64,000 nucleotides of DNA from Nitrospira sp. (GCA_036984305.1 BQWY01000001.1:3679501-3743500); one strand, 5' to 3'; shown: positions 8,593-17,209, counted from the stretch's first letter. Numbers and translations: made by a program. Notes: a model not told the origin generated them from the letters alone.

Positions 8593-9483
8593 ATGACCAT
8601 GACGAGTTGGCTGACGGCATCTAGGTCTGTGACCCTCCTGGTTGGTGGCGCTGTCGTATTCGGTATGGGAGCGTGGGGGGCTGTCGGTGCGGGAGGACGG
8701 ATCCTTGTCGTTGGGCACGGTCCTGAGCAACCGGTCATACAGACTTTGGCTCGAGAGTTTGAACGGGCCCATCCCGGCTCGATCGTGGATCTGGAGTGGG
8801 ACCACGTTCTAGATACGACCGAGATGGTGAAAAGCGGCCAGGCCGATCTCGCTGTGGACGGATCCGATGAGCCCGGTCTTCGGTCCGAACAGGTGGCATG
8901 GGACGGTGTGGCTATCATTGTGAACTTTACCAATCCACTGGTAGACGTGAGTACGCAGCAAGCGCAATCTCTGTTTACGGGAAAACTCTCCCGATGGTCG
9001 GAACTCGATGGAGCCGACAAGGGTGTGGAAGTCATTCGGCGGACCGCCGATCAGAATATTCAGACGGGATTCGAGCACACGTTGGGCATTAAGGGACGGA
9101 TGGTGGCGTCCAAGCGCGTGGCACGGCGCGACCAAAAGGCCCTGGCAAGCGTCTCCGGGCGCGACAATGCGGTTAGTTATGTTTCGATGAAAAGTGCTCT
9201 GGAAGCCCAAGAGCTTGGCGTCCCAATCCGTATTCTGACCGTCGATCAGGTCGAGCCTGGTGATCCGACGATCAAGAACGGACGCTATAAGATCCGCAGG
9301 CCCGTGCTGTTCTTGTCGAAGCTCAATGCGCCGCCGCTGGTGCAGTCGTTCACCGAGTTTGCCCTCTCGGCCGAAGGGCAGAAGATTCTTTCCAAGATGT
9401 ATTCGCCTTATGAGCGCAGTTCAGCTTCGCCCGCTCAAGCCAAGCCCTCCCCTTCTCGCTCTGAAACTCCATCCAGGGGATGA
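8593..9483 (+). CDS. PstS-like periplasmic substrate-binding protein
   Basis: This is a type 2 periplasmic binding protein related to phosphate-binding PstS, 296 residues. An N-terminal hydrophobic segment (residues 12-32) gives export. The mature part starts with LVVGHGPEQPV and keeps family landmarks: ADLAVDGS, GVAIIVNFTNPL, LFTGKLSRWSEL, and a C-terminal FTEFALSAEGQKIL helix. No pst permease or ATPase genes follow. The next gene is convergent, so it is an orphan binding protein and the ligand is not certain. The C-terminal tail is rich in Pro and Ser. GGAGT precedes the start; an ATG at 8599 is an alternative. Confidence 0.8.
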   Translation: MTMTSWLTASRSVTLLVGGAVVFGMGAWGAVGAGGRILVVGHGPEQPVIQTLAREFERAHPGSIVDLEWDHVLDTTEMVKSGQADLAVDGSDEPGLRSEQVAWDGVAIIVNFTNPLVDVSTQQAQSLFTGKLSRWSELDGADKGVEVIRRTADQNIQTGFEHTLGIKGRMVASKRVARRDQKALASVSGRDNAVSYVSMKSALEAQELGVPIRILTVDQVEPGDPTIKNGRYKIRRPVLFLSKLNAPPLVQSFTEFALSAEGQKILSKMYSPYERSSASPAQAKPSPSRSETPSRG

Positions 9484-9524
9484 TTCGACGGACCGTAAGG
9501 CCATCATGGAGGCGTCGACTGGCG

Positions 9525-10124
9525 TCAGGATCTCGTCGTTGAGCGCATGAGGCTGTCGGCCTGCGGCGGAGAAAATCCGCGGTATCCCGCGTGACGCTCG
9601 GTCAATTCGAGAACCGAGAACGGCTCGCCGTCTACAGTTTCTGGGGCGCTGAATATCTGCCGCAAGACTCCCCCCCGCTCCCCGACGATGCCACCGGCAA
9701 AGACGATTCCCTTTCTTTCCAACCGCTCGATCGACAGCTCGATATTGGCCACGCGCACCGCCAGGTGGTGGAACAGCCGATCGCCGAACTTGTCGACCCA
9801 CCGCGGAATCACGCTGCTCTTCCCCCGGGCATCTGGATAGGCTTGGTCGACGAAGAGCGCAGGATAGCCGGGCGCTCGGTAGACCTTGGCATACCAATCC
9901 CCATACTCGATCGTTTGATCGTACGCATAGCCCAAATCGACGAATTCCTGAGCGCGGCGATCGATATCTGTGGTGCGAATGGTGAGGTGATCGAGCACCG
10001 GCCAGAGCCCAACGGCAATGCCGTCCAAGTCGGCCTTGATGGCTTGCGCTGCCCGGTTCTTCGAGACGTACTCCGCCACCATCGGCTCGATCAACGCATC
10101 CAATTGCGCGCCCCGTACCACCAT
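9525..10124 (-). CDS. DUF1338/HglS-like VOC-fold protein, candidate 2-oxoadipate dioxygenase/decarboxylase
   Basis: The start at 10124 is chosen because AAAGGAGG lies just before that ATG; a TTG at 10151 would overlap the aldehyde dehydrogenase stop. The 199-residue protein has the vicinal-oxygen-chelate look of the DUF1338 family. His46 (DHLTIR), His120 (FHHLAV) and Glu173 (VLELTER) are spaced as possible Fe(II) ligands, and Arg50 sits four residues after His46 as in HglS. HglS converts 2-oxoadipate to D-2-hydroxyglutarate in lysine catabolism. This protein is much shorter than HglS, so the match is to the core fold. It is last in an operon with aldehyde dehydrogenase and saccharopine dehydrogenase-like genes, which supports the role. 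The specific reaction is inference. Confidence 0.6.
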   Translation of the reverse strand: MVVRGAQLDALIEPMVAEYVSKNRAAQAIKADLDGIAVGLWPVLDHLTIRTTDIDRRAQEFVDLGYAYDQTIEYGDWYAKVYRAPGYPALFVDQAYPDARGKSSVIPRWVDKFGDRLFHHLAVRVANIELSIERLERKGIVFAGGIVGERGGVLRQIFSAPETVDGEPFSVLELTERHAGYRGFSPPQADSLMRSTTRS

Positions 10125-10147
10125 GGCTAGCCTCCTTTGGAGTGGCG

Positions 10148-11680
10148 TCAAGAGGGAAGATCGAAGGCAATTCCCTGTGCCAATGGCAAATCAGTTCCCC
10201 AATTGATGGTACTGGTCTGCCGCCGCATGTACGCCTTCCAGGCGTCCGATCCGGCTTCACGGCCCCCTCCCGTTTCCTTTTCGCCGCCGAACGCCCCACC
10301 GATCTCCGCCCCGGACGTCCCCAGGTTGACGTTGGCAATGCCACAGTCGCTTCCGGTTCCTGACAAAAACCGTTCGGCGTGCCGAAGATGAGTGGTAAAG
10401 ATCGCCGAGGACAGCCCCTGCGGCACGTTATTCTGGATTGCGATCGCTTCCTCGACCGTCTTGAACGACATCACGAAGAGAATCGGCGCGAAGGTCTCAC
10501 GCCGGACGACCTCCCAGGAGGACTGCGCACGAACGATGGTAGGCTCGACAAAATTGCCCTGCCGGTCGAGCACCCGCCCCCCGAACAGGATCTCTCCGCC
10601 TTGCCCGACCGCCTCCTTCAATGCGGATTCGTAGGTCTTGACCGCCTGCCGATCGATGAGCGGTCCCATGAAGACATGTGCGTCGAGCGGATCGCCGATT
10701 GCCACGGACCGATAGGCCGCAATCAATCGAGGAAGCAGCCGTTGGAGTTGGGACTCGTGGACGATGAGCCGCCGCGTGGTCGTACATCGCTGTCCCGCAG
10801 TCCCGACGGCGCCGAACACGATGGCTCGAACGGCCAAGTCGAGATCGGCTTCTTCGTCGACGATGACGGCGTTGTTGCCGCTTAACTCCAGCAATGTGCG
10901 ACCGAGTCGTCGGCCGACGACCTCCGCCACGCGCCTGCCGACGGGAACTGATCCGGTAAATGAAATCAGCGGCAATCGGACATCGGCCACCATATACTCC
11001 GCGTCATCGACCCGATCCGTCACGAACAACGTGAACACACCAGAGTGCCCCGCTGCCTCGAGCACGCGATTACAGAGGTGCTGCACGGCAAGGGCGCACA
11101 GGGGCGCCTTGGGAGACGGCTTCCAAATGACCGTGTCACCGGCAATTGCGGCGAGGAACGCATTCCAGGCCCAGACCGCGACCGGGAAATTGAATGCCGT
11201 GATCACCCCGATCGAGCCCAAGGGATGCCATTGCTCGTACATGCGATGATGGGGCCGCTCCGACTGCATCGTATGGCCGTACAGCATCCGCGATTGACCG
11301 ACGGCAAAATCTGCCATATCGATCATCTCCTGCACCTCGCCGTCACCCTCAGCTTTGATCTTTCCAACTTCCAACGACACCAATGTGCCAAGCGCATCTT
11401 TGTGCTGGCGCAAGGCTTCTCCAACTCGCCGAATGATCTCTCCACGCCTCGGCGCCGGGACGAGGCGCCATCGTTGAAACGTATCCTGTGCAGTGCGCAC
11501 CACGCGCTCGTAGTCGTCGCGGGTTCCCAGGGTGACTGCGGCGAGCGGCGTACTGGTGGTGGGGTTGATGGATTGGAGCCGGTGCCCGCTTGTCACGCCC
11601 GACCACCACACCCCAGCATTGGCCCCCGAGTTGAGCGAGGCGAGGCCAAGGGACGTGAGAATCTGGGCAGAATCAATCAT
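10148..11680 (-). CDS. Aldehyde dehydrogenase, alpha-aminoadipic semialdehyde (ALDH7) type
   Basis: This NAD-dependent aldehyde dehydrogenase of 510 residues probably oxidises alpha-aminoadipic semialdehyde (or its cyclic form, piperideine-6-carboxylate) to 2-aminoadipate. Motifs are the NAD-binding FTGSVPVGRR loop (residues 241-250), Glu265 in LELSGNN and the catalytic Cys299 in GQRCTTTRR. The segments RMYEQWHPLG and TAFNFPVAVWAWN and the C-terminal GGAFGGEKETGGGREAGSDAW are typical of the ALDH7/antiquitin group. It lies between a saccharopine dehydrogenase-like gene and the HglS-like gene, all on the minus strand, which fits lysine degradation through the saccharopine or pipecolate routes. 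GAAAGG precedes the ATG. Confidence 0.85.
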   Translation of the reverse strand: MIDSAQILTSLGLASLNSGANAGVWWSGVTSGHRLQSINPTTSTPLAAVTLGTRDDYERVVRTAQDTFQRWRLVPAPRRGEIIRRVGEALRQHKDALGTLVSLEVGKIKAEGDGEVQEMIDMADFAVGQSRMLYGHTMQSERPHHRMYEQWHPLGSIGVITAFNFPVAVWAWNAFLAAIAGDTVIWKPSPKAPLCALAVQHLCNRVLEAAGHSGVFTLFVTDRVDDAEYMVADVRLPLISFTGSVPVGRRVAEVVGRRLGRTLLELSGNNAVIVDEEADLDLAVRAIVFGAVGTAGQRCTTTRRLIVHESQLQRLLPRLIAAYRSVAIGDPLDAHVFMGPLIDRQAVKTYESALKEAVGQGGEILFGGRVLDRQGNFVEPTIVRAQSSWEVVRRETFAPILFVMSFKTVEEAIAIQNNVPQGLSSAIFTTHLRHAERFLSGTGSDCGIANVNLGTSGAEIGGAFGGEKETGGGREAGSDAWKAYMRRQTSTINWGTDLPLAQGIAFDLPS

Positions 11681-11739
11681 GATCGCCTTTCGGACAACAT
11701 TGGCCTCTCTTCATGCAATCGGATCCTTCCACAAACAGG

Positions 11740-12849
11740 CTATGCCGACGCCGACCGTGCATCCCTATAGCAAGTGCCGAATCGATTTTGCAGGATGTCG
11801 GCGAGCATTAACGTCTCCTGGGTCACAAACCCGTGATAGTCGCCCTGATTCGACAGCACAAGATCCACGACGCAACAGAGCGCCGAGGCCGTGGTCACTT
11901 GAATCGCCGACCACAATCGTCCGGCAATCGTCTCCGGATACACTTTCTTGGCGTAGGTCTCTTCGAACAGGTCTCCGTGGCGCATTCCAACGACCGAGAC
12001 ATAGATCAGCACCACGTCTTGTTGGGTCTGAGGAATGGCGCGTTCAAGGATCCGCTTGAGGGTCTTCCGATCTTCGTTCAATTTTAGATCGTTCATGAGC
12101 AGGTGGATCTTTTCGCAATGTCCCGGATATCGTAAGGTCTTGTAATTCATCGTCTTGACGCGGCCGGAATAGGTATCGGCCAGGGTGCCCAATCCCCCCG
12201 ATGTGTTGAATGCCTCATACAGCAAGCCGTCGAGCTCGATGGTTTCATATCCCTCGAGGGGCTGGAGGGCGATTTTTCGGCCTTGCTCGATTCCAAAGCA
12301 CGTGTTGCCATACTCATTGATCAGTCCGTCCGTTGACCAGGTGAGCGAATATTTCAGGGCATTGCTGGGATGCACGGGCAGCGCTCCAACCCGCATTTTG
12401 ACCGTATCCAGGCTTTCAAAATGCGTGATGAGGTCGTGCGCGACGATGCTGATGAATCCGGGAGCCAAGCCACACTGCGGGACAAAGGCCGTCCTCGCCC
12501 CGCGGCTCAATATCTTGATCTGGTCCGTCACGCCGACGTCTTCGGTCAAGTCGAAGTAATGGACGCCGACTTCACGCGCCGCCTCCGCGACCCCCACGTT
12601 GCAGTAGTAGGGCAAGCTGGATACCACAGCGACCGGGCCATGCCGGCCGAGATACTCACGAAGTGCCTGCTGGTTCCGCGCGTCGATCGAAGCCGGAACG
12701 ATTTCAGTCAGATCTAGGTCTTTGATGATCCGTTGAGCGGTGTCGAGCGTGAGGTCCGCTAGATGGACGAGATAGTCGCCACTTCGCGCAAGTTCACACG
12801 CGATGAGGGATCCGATTTTGCCTGCGCCGAGGACCAAGACGGTGTTCAT
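11740..12849 (-). CDS. Saccharopine dehydrogenase-like oxidoreductase
   Basis: This Rossmann oxidoreductase of 369 residues starts with the NAD(P) loop LVLGAGKIGSLIA. It continues with features of the saccharopine dehydrogenase family: SLPYYCNVGVAEAA, HYFDLTEDVG, the PQCGLAPGF turn, and the substrate-domain segments WSTDGLINEYGN and RYPGHCEKI. The family includes saccharopine dehydrogenases, lysine 6-dehydrogenase and carboxynorspermidine dehydrogenase. The reaction cannot be fixed from sequence, but the ALDH7-type gene 59 bases downstream points to formation of alpha-aminoadipic semialdehyde from saccharopine or lysine. It is the first gene of the three-gene minus-strand operon. Confidence 0.8.
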   Translation of the reverse strand: MNTVLVLGAGKIGSLIACELARSGDYLVHLADLTLDTAQRIIKDLDLTEIVPASIDARNQQALREYLGRHGPVAVVSSLPYYCNVGVAEAAREVGVHYFDLTEDVGVTDQIKILSRGARTAFVPQCGLAPGFISIVAHDLITHFESLDTVKMRVGALPVHPSNALKYSLTWSTDGLINEYGNTCFGIEQGRKIALQPLEGYETIELDGLLYEAFNTSGGLGTLADTYSGRVKTMNYKTLRYPGHCEKIHLLMNDLKLNEDRKTLKRILERAIPQTQQDVVLIYVSVVGMRHGDLFEETYAKKVYPETIAGRLWSAIQVTTASALCCVVDLVLSNQGDYHGFVTQETLMLADILQNRFGTCYRDARSASA

Positions 12850-13165
12850 TATGAACAGGCTCTTGGAACAGATTCACTCTAGCGTGCAAAGAACGGTAGA
12901 AATTGACGCCGCTCTCCGTCCAAGGATACGACGCTGCTCAGAGGAAGAAAAGCCCGAAAGCCCTGTAGCCTCAAAGCACAGTCTCGCCTAAATATTGGCG
13001 TCATGTCGGATTCTGATTTATCTCACAACTAATTGATTAATAAAGTTAATATTTCATTCTGGAAGGGTCGGTTACATGTGCTAGGCTAGGTATGGCGGAG
13101 GCCACGTCAATCGGCACTCTTGTCATTTTTCATTGTGAACATATGGCCCCAGAAGGATTCTTTTC
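12850..13165. other. Intergenic region with an AT-rich segment
   Basis: This gap lies between two divergent genes. Positions about 13010-13060 are clearly more AT-rich than the surroundings (TTGATTAATAAAGTTAATA) and could contain promoters for either direction. No convincing -35/-10 pair with correct spacing could be picked, and no small gene or terminator is seen. Confidence 0.4.
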
Positions 13166-13414
13166 ATGTCTCGTATCCCCAGTCGAGTTGTCCTCCCCTT
13201 TGGGTACCGGATTGTCGTCAAGCAGGTGACCGATACCGAGATGGACGCTCGCGACCACGACGCCGACGGTGTGTGGGACAGCGATACCCGCACCATTTAC
13301 ATCAGAAAACGGCTTCCCATGACCCGCCGTCGCTACATCCTCGCCCATGAACTGGGGCACGCGTGGCTGGACTGGCAGCATCGGTATCTTGATAACGGCA
13401 AAGCGTCGACTTGA
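13166..13414 (+). CDS. Small HExxH protein, ImmA/IrrE-like mini-peptidase
   Basis: The protein has only 82 residues. Its second half has a zinc-protease helix, AHELGHAWLDWQ, preceded by DSDTRTIYIRKRLP, an arrangement typical of ImmA/IrrE-type (M78) metallopeptidases. Those normally have a third ligand and more sequence after the helix; here the protein stops about 20 residues later, so it is a minimal or truncated form and may be inactive. AAGGA lies 7 bases before the ATG. No XRE-type repressor, the usual partner of ImmA, is next to it. The opposite-strand EVE gene follows. Confidence 0.55.
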   Translation: MSRIPSRVVLPFGYRIVVKQVTDTEMDARDHDADGVWDSDTRTIYIRKRLPMTRRRYILAHELGHAWLDWQHRYLDNGKAST

Positions 13415-13489
13415 AGGTCGGAGAAGGCGATGGAGCGGCAAGAATTGGGCCGCAACCCAGGCGACCTCCTCCGGTTTACGGTCGAGCGT

Positions 13490-13972
13490 TCAGCTCACGC
13501 TTGAATCGGCCAGCTTCATGATGAGCTTCCACTCTCCCGGACGAACCGATTGGACCGAGAGTCGCGAGCCCTTACGCAGGAGCTCCATGTTCTTGAGGCC
13601 GGGATGCGTACGCAACCACTCCAGGCTCAGGGGCTTCGCAAACTTCTTCACGAAACGGATATCGACCATATCCCAGGTCGGCGCCGCCCGCCGACTCTTC
13701 GGATCGAAGTGTGTGTCACGCTTGTCGAACGCGCTCTCGTCTGGGTACGCCGTTCGCACCACTTCAGCCATACCCGCCACAGCCGGCGGATCGGCATTGC
13801 TGTGATAAAAGAGGACCTGGTCTCCCAGGGCCATCGAACGCATGAAATTCCTGGCTTGGTAGTTGCGCACTCCATCCCAGCAGGTGCACTGGCCCGGCGC
13901 TCGCTGCAAGTCGTCGATTGAAAACACGGAAGGCTCTGATTTCATCAGCCAGTATCGTCGCATCATCCGCAT
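13490..13972 (-). CDS. EVE domain-containing protein
   Basis: This 160-residue protein is almost entirely one EVE domain, a PUA-like fold that binds modified bases in DNA or RNA. It opens with RYWLMKSEPSVFSIDDL, the classical family start, followed by CTCWDGVRNYQARNFM and FYHSNADPPAVAGMAEVV. The C-terminal half has WDMVDIRFVKKF and LSVQSVRPGEWKLI, also typical. The ATG at 13972 is supported by AAAGGA at proper distance, although ATGs at 13966, 13963 and 13945 are in frame. Bacterial stand-alone EVE proteins are common and their physiological role is unsettled. The gene follows the 124-residue unknown gene on the same strand. Confidence 0.88.
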   Translation of the reverse strand: MRMMRRYWLMKSEPSVFSIDDLQRAPGQCTCWDGVRNYQARNFMRSMALGDQVLFYHSNADPPAVAGMAEVVRTAYPDESAFDKRDTHFDPKSRRAAPTWDMVDIRFVKKFAKPLSLEWLRTHPGLKNMELLRKGSRLSVQSVRPGEWKLIMKLADSSVS

Positions 13973-14006
13973 CGCTCATCCTTTCGAGATCACCCTGCCA
14001 GACCCG

Positions 14007-14381
14007 TCAACTCTCCGTGTCGTCTTGCCGTTCGAGAAAGGCGAGCAGGGTCCGATAGGTCAGCTCCCGCGTACGGCTTCGGGAGGACGCGTCCGCGCTC
14101 AAACTGCTTTCCATCCACACCTGCTGGCAGACCGCATTGCTCGCCTCGTTGCAGAAGGTCCACATCCGGTGTAGAAAACCCTCCGGCAAACCCACCTGCA
14201 ATCCTTCCGATTCGACCCGATCGTCGAGAATCGCCAGTAAATCGGAGATGGCTTGATCCGGTCGGTAGGGCGGCGCGGTAAAGCCGAATGTCCGCTGGGC
14301 CTCGTCTTCCTGCCTCGCTTGCTCGACAAGGTCGCTCATGTATTCACGCAGAATTCCAGCCTCGTGTCCGGTGAGCTTCAT
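14007..14381 (-). CDS. Conserved-looking hypothetical protein (124 aa)
   Basis: No family is recognised. The start at 14381 is chosen because GGAGG precedes that ATG (MKLTGHEAGILREYM); a TTG at 14399 would add six residues. The protein is acidic and mainly helical, without a signal peptide or membrane segment. The C-terminus (RTRELTYRTLLAFLERQDD) looks like an amphipathic helix. It ends 34 bases before the EVE gene on the same strand, so the two could be one transcript. Confidence 0.55.
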   Translation of the reverse strand: MKLTGHEAGILREYMSDLVEQARQEDEAQRTFGFTAPPYRPDQAISDLLAILDDRVESEGLQVGLPEGFLHRMWTFCNEASNAVCQQVWMESSLSADASSRSRTRELTYRTLLAFLERQDDTES

Positions 14382-14511
14382 CCGGCCTCCATAAGTCAAG
14401 AGTAGCCGCTGGCATAGCCGGGCGGCAAGTCTGCCGTTTGCCCTGGCGGTTGTATCCTCGCTTGACCCCTCTCTCGTTTGTCTTCTATCCTGAGCCGCTC
14501 AGTCTGCTGGA

Positions 14512-15330
14512 ATGAACGGCTCTTTCACCACGGAACACTGCGAAGTCGGGCTGGAAACGCCTGCTGGCCGTATCACGACCTCGGTCGAGATCCCAACGGG
14601 CTTCGTGCCCGTGACTGCGATCCTGCCGCTCGCACGACAGCTGGCCGCTCACTCACAACAGCTGGATGTGGACCAAGTACGACAAGGGGGAGGTACGATT
14701 TCGTGCCGGCAGGGATGCGCTGCCTGTTGCCGCATGCTGGTTCCGATGTCCCCTCCGGAAGCATTTGCGCTCCGGACGTACGTCTCGGAATTGCCGGAGG
14801 AACGCCGTCAGGCACTTCAGGTTCGCTTGGATCGCACCATTGACGCCCTCAACGCGGCCGGCTTGTATGAACCACTCGAGGCCGTCGCGGAAACGGACCG
14901 CGTCGTGTCCGACCCTGAGTTGGAACCATTGAACCAAGCCTACTACGCCCTCCGATTGCCCTGCCCATTTTTGGAATCGGAACAATGCACGATTTATGAG
15001 GCACGACCGGCGGCCTGTCGGGAGCTTCTGGTGACCACGCCGTCCGAATGGTGCAGCAATATGGCGGAGAACCCCGTGGCCTCGGTGCCGGTCTCGATTA
15101 GGATGAGTACAGCACTTGGGCTCTTGTGGTCGACGATTCGACAAGAGGCCCCTCGCTTAATTCCGCTCCCTGTTTCGCTTCAGTGGGCGGAACGCCATCT
15201 TTCGGCGCAGACGACCGGAGATAGAGGCACTGCCATCCTGGAAAGTTTTCTCGACCGACTCTGGCGTCTACTCAGCCAGGAATTCAGAGCGCGGGGCCCC
15301 ACCCCACCACACTGTGACGATAACCCCTAG
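14512..15330 (+). CDS. YkgJ-type cysteine cluster protein
   Basis: This is a 272-residue protein with the zinc or iron-sulfur chelating cluster of the YkgJ/UPF0153 (CxxCxxCC) family: CRQGCAACCRM with the pattern C-x3-C-x2-CC, plus later cysteines in SEQCTIYEARPAACRE. Most family members are 100-150 residues; this one has an extra N-terminal part of about 60 residues and a C-terminal helical region. The biochemical function of the family is not firmly known. The start is uncertain since no strong ribosome site is visible. It is followed after about 40 bases by thrH on the same strand. Confidence 0.75.
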   Translation: MNGSFTTEHCEVGLETPAGRITTSVEIPTGFVPVTAILPLARQLAAHSQQLDVDQVRQGGGTISCRQGCAACCRMLVPMSPPEAFALRTYVSELPEERRQALQVRLDRTIDALNAAGLYEPLEAVAETDRVVSDPELEPLNQAYYALRLPCPFLESEQCTIYEARPAACRELLVTTPSEWCSNMAENPVASVPVSIRMSTALGLLWSTIRQEAPRLIPLPVSLQWAERHLSAQTTGDRGTAILESFLDRLWRLLSQEFRARGPTPPHCDDNP

Positions 15331-15372
15331 AGATGAGATCACCTATCTTCACGTCATCACGTTGAGGAGACC

Positions 15373-15987
15373 ATGCAGCAGCCTGTGATCGTCTGTTTAG
15401 ACCTGGAAGGTGTACTCGTACCGGAAATATGGATCAACGTCGCCATCAAGACCGGGATCGAAGAATTGAAGATCACCACCAGAGAGATGCCGGACTACGA
15501 TAGACTGATGAAGCAGCGGCTCGGCATCCTAGCGCGTCACAATCTAACCATTGGAGATATTCAAGAAGTCATCGACCACATGGGACCTCTCGAAGGAGCC
15601 TCGGACTTTATCGCTTGGCTTCAGGAGCGTTGCCAGGTGATCATCCTCTCCGACACCTTTTACCAGTTTGCCAAGCCGCTCATGCGTCAACTCGGTTTTC
15701 CCACTCTCTTTTGCAATCAACTCGAGATCGACGGAACCGGCCGCATCGTCAATTACCACATGCGAATGCCCAATCAGAAAAAGCACTCCGTCGCCGCATT
15801 CAAATCTTTGAATTTTTTCACTCTGGCGGCCGGCGACGCCTACAACGACACGGCGATGCTGGGCGAAGCCCATGCCGGTTTTTTCTTCCGGCCGCCCGAA
15901 CACTTACCCAAAGAGTTTCCCCAATTTCCGGTGACACAGACCTATCCGCAGTTGCAAGACAGGTTCAGTGCTGCCGCTAAGTTATGA
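15373..15987 (+). CDS. thrH: Phosphoserine phosphatase / homoserine phosphotransferase ThrH
   Basis: This HAD-family protein of 204 residues closely follows ThrH along its whole length: CLDLEGVLVPEIW at motif I (residues 8-20), YDRLMKQRL, GDIQEVIDHMGPLEGA, ILSDTFYQFAKPLMRQLGF with the motif II serine, and AAGDAYNDTAML at motif IV. In Pseudomonas, ThrH dephosphorylates phosphoserine and can transfer the phosphate to homoserine. It could therefore serve serine synthesis here, and in principle supply phosphohomoserine for the threonine operon at 59-63 kb. GAGGAG precedes the ATG. Confidence 0.88.
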   Translation: MQQPVIVCLDLEGVLVPEIWINVAIKTGIEELKITTREMPDYDRLMKQRLGILARHNLTIGDIQEVIDHMGPLEGASDFIAWLQERCQVIILSDTFYQFAKPLMRQLGFPTLFCNQLEIDGTGRIVNYHMRMPNQKKHSVAAFKSLNFFTLAAGDAYNDTAMLGEAHAGFFFRPPEHLPKEFPQFPVTQTYPQLQDRFSAAAKL

Positions 15988-16158
15988 GAGCATGTCGAAG
16001 GCCAGATCAAAGAACCGGATTATATCGAAAGCGACAGTAAGCACTGCATGAACGCCCTGCCACGGCCTGAACTGGCTTGACCCTACAGAACCTCGTGCAG
16101 TATCGTTGCCGCCGAACCGATTCGGTTCCTACCTGCCATACGGGGAGAGGGGCGAACT

Positions 16159-16392
16159 ATGCGATTGTTGAAATGGGCGTTTGCCGCGATGTTGCTCATC
16201 GGCTGTTCGCAGACCGAGTATGTGCACCCTTATAAGACCAAGGAACAGTTCTTGAATGACTACAACCGATGCGACCGTGCCGTGACGGACTACAGCTCAA
16301 CGGCGCTCATCCCACAGAACGCGTACGCTCAAAATCAGATGATCGAGAACTGTCTGCGCAAGGACTACGGCTGGGTCAAGAGGTCAGAGTAG
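16159..16392 (+). CDS. Small putative lipoprotein
   Basis: This 77-residue protein has a lipoprotein signal: MRLLKWAFAAMLLIGC, with the lipobox LLIGC and Cys16 as the lipidated residue. The mature part is short and polar (KTKEQFLNDYNRCDRAV, then a second Cys near the end). No family is recognised with confidence. GGGGAGAGG lies upstream of the ATG. The neighbours are thrH and a convergent lipoprotein gene. Confidence 0.6.
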   Translation: MRLLKWAFAAMLLIGCSQTEYVHPYKTKEQFLNDYNRCDRAVTDYSSTALIPQNAYAQNQMIENCLRKDYGWVKRSE

Positions 16393-16456
16393 CCATAGCC
16401 GATTTTGCTTTCAGTGCGATCGCTTCAGAGCGACCGAAGACCGGATGCCGACCCCG

Positions 16457-17209
16457 TTAGTGTGTCCATGACTCCTGCATGTGCATAACAGCCTGCTCCA
16501 GCGCCTCGTCCCCCGCAATGCTTCGTAGGATGTCCTTGGCATTGTCTTCCTTCGGGTAAATCGGCGCGACCCGGCCCGACCGATGAATAACGGGATAGGC
16601 ATTCGAGGCCACCGGGGCGTACAGCCGATTCAGCCGTGTCCAGGCGCGTCCGTTCGATCGCAGCAGCGTCGCCCCACTCTCAACACGAACCAGGGCCAGT
16701 TCCGATAGGGCATAATTGACCGCCTCAAATCCGGGGACCAGTGGCCGAGTTCCGCCCTGTTGCGGATCGCCTGTCAGCGGGAGATAGGTCGGCACCTCCG
16801 ATTCCGCGCTCGAGAAGACGGCCACCATGACGTAGGGGAATCCGTGTGCACGCGCCGTCCCGAGGAACGCACCCGGCTCTGCATTGTCTCCCACTTGCGG
16901 TGAGTACAGAACATCCACGATCTTAATCGGCAGACCCTGCTCAATACGTTGTCTCGCCTGGTTGCTCAGGAACGCCTTCGCCTTCTCCGACAAAGCCGGT
17001 GCCGAATCGGGCTCCACCGTGTCGTTGATCAGCACCAGGCTCGCTTCGATCGGACCTTCAGATTCACGCTTCTCGGGAAGCCCCTGCAATTGCGGGTCGG
17101 TCACGGCGGCGCCAACGTAGGCATCCATGCGCGGCAACGGCTTTACGGTACACGATGACAGGCCTCCCCCTAGGAGTATCAACGCCAACATGGCCGTCCA
17201 GATCTTCAT
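16457..17209 (-). CDS. Putative lipoprotein (250 aa)
   Basis: The N-terminus is a lipoprotein signal with the lipobox LSSC (Cys20), so the protein is expected in the outer or inner membrane facing the periplasm. The mature region holds no motif that I recognise. It has an alternating strand-helix character (ALSELALVRVESGATLLR, FPYVMVAVFSSAES). It is divergent from the pseudo-caspase lipoprotein gene across a 185-base gap, and both are lipoproteins of similar codon use, so they may share a regulatory region and work together. Function unknown. Confidence 0.65.
   Translation of the reverse strand: MKIWTAMLALILLGGGLSSCTVKPLPRMDAYVGAAVTDPQLQGLPEKRESEGPIEASLVLINDTVEPDSAPALSEKAKAFLSNQARQRIEQGLPIKIVDVLYSPQVGDNAEPGAFLGTARAHGFPYVMVAVFSSAESEVPTYLPLTGDPQQGGTRPLVPGFEAVNYALSELALVRVESGATLLRSNGRAWTRLNRLYAPVASNAYPVIHRSGRVAPIYPKEDNAKDILRSIAGDEALEQAVMHMQESWTH

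Noticed and set aside
9421-10344. Long minus-strand reading frame (307 codons) overlapping the HglS-like gene and the aldehyde dehydrogenase gene
   Set aside because: It has no ribosome site and reads as an Arg/Gly-rich shadow of the two real genes.
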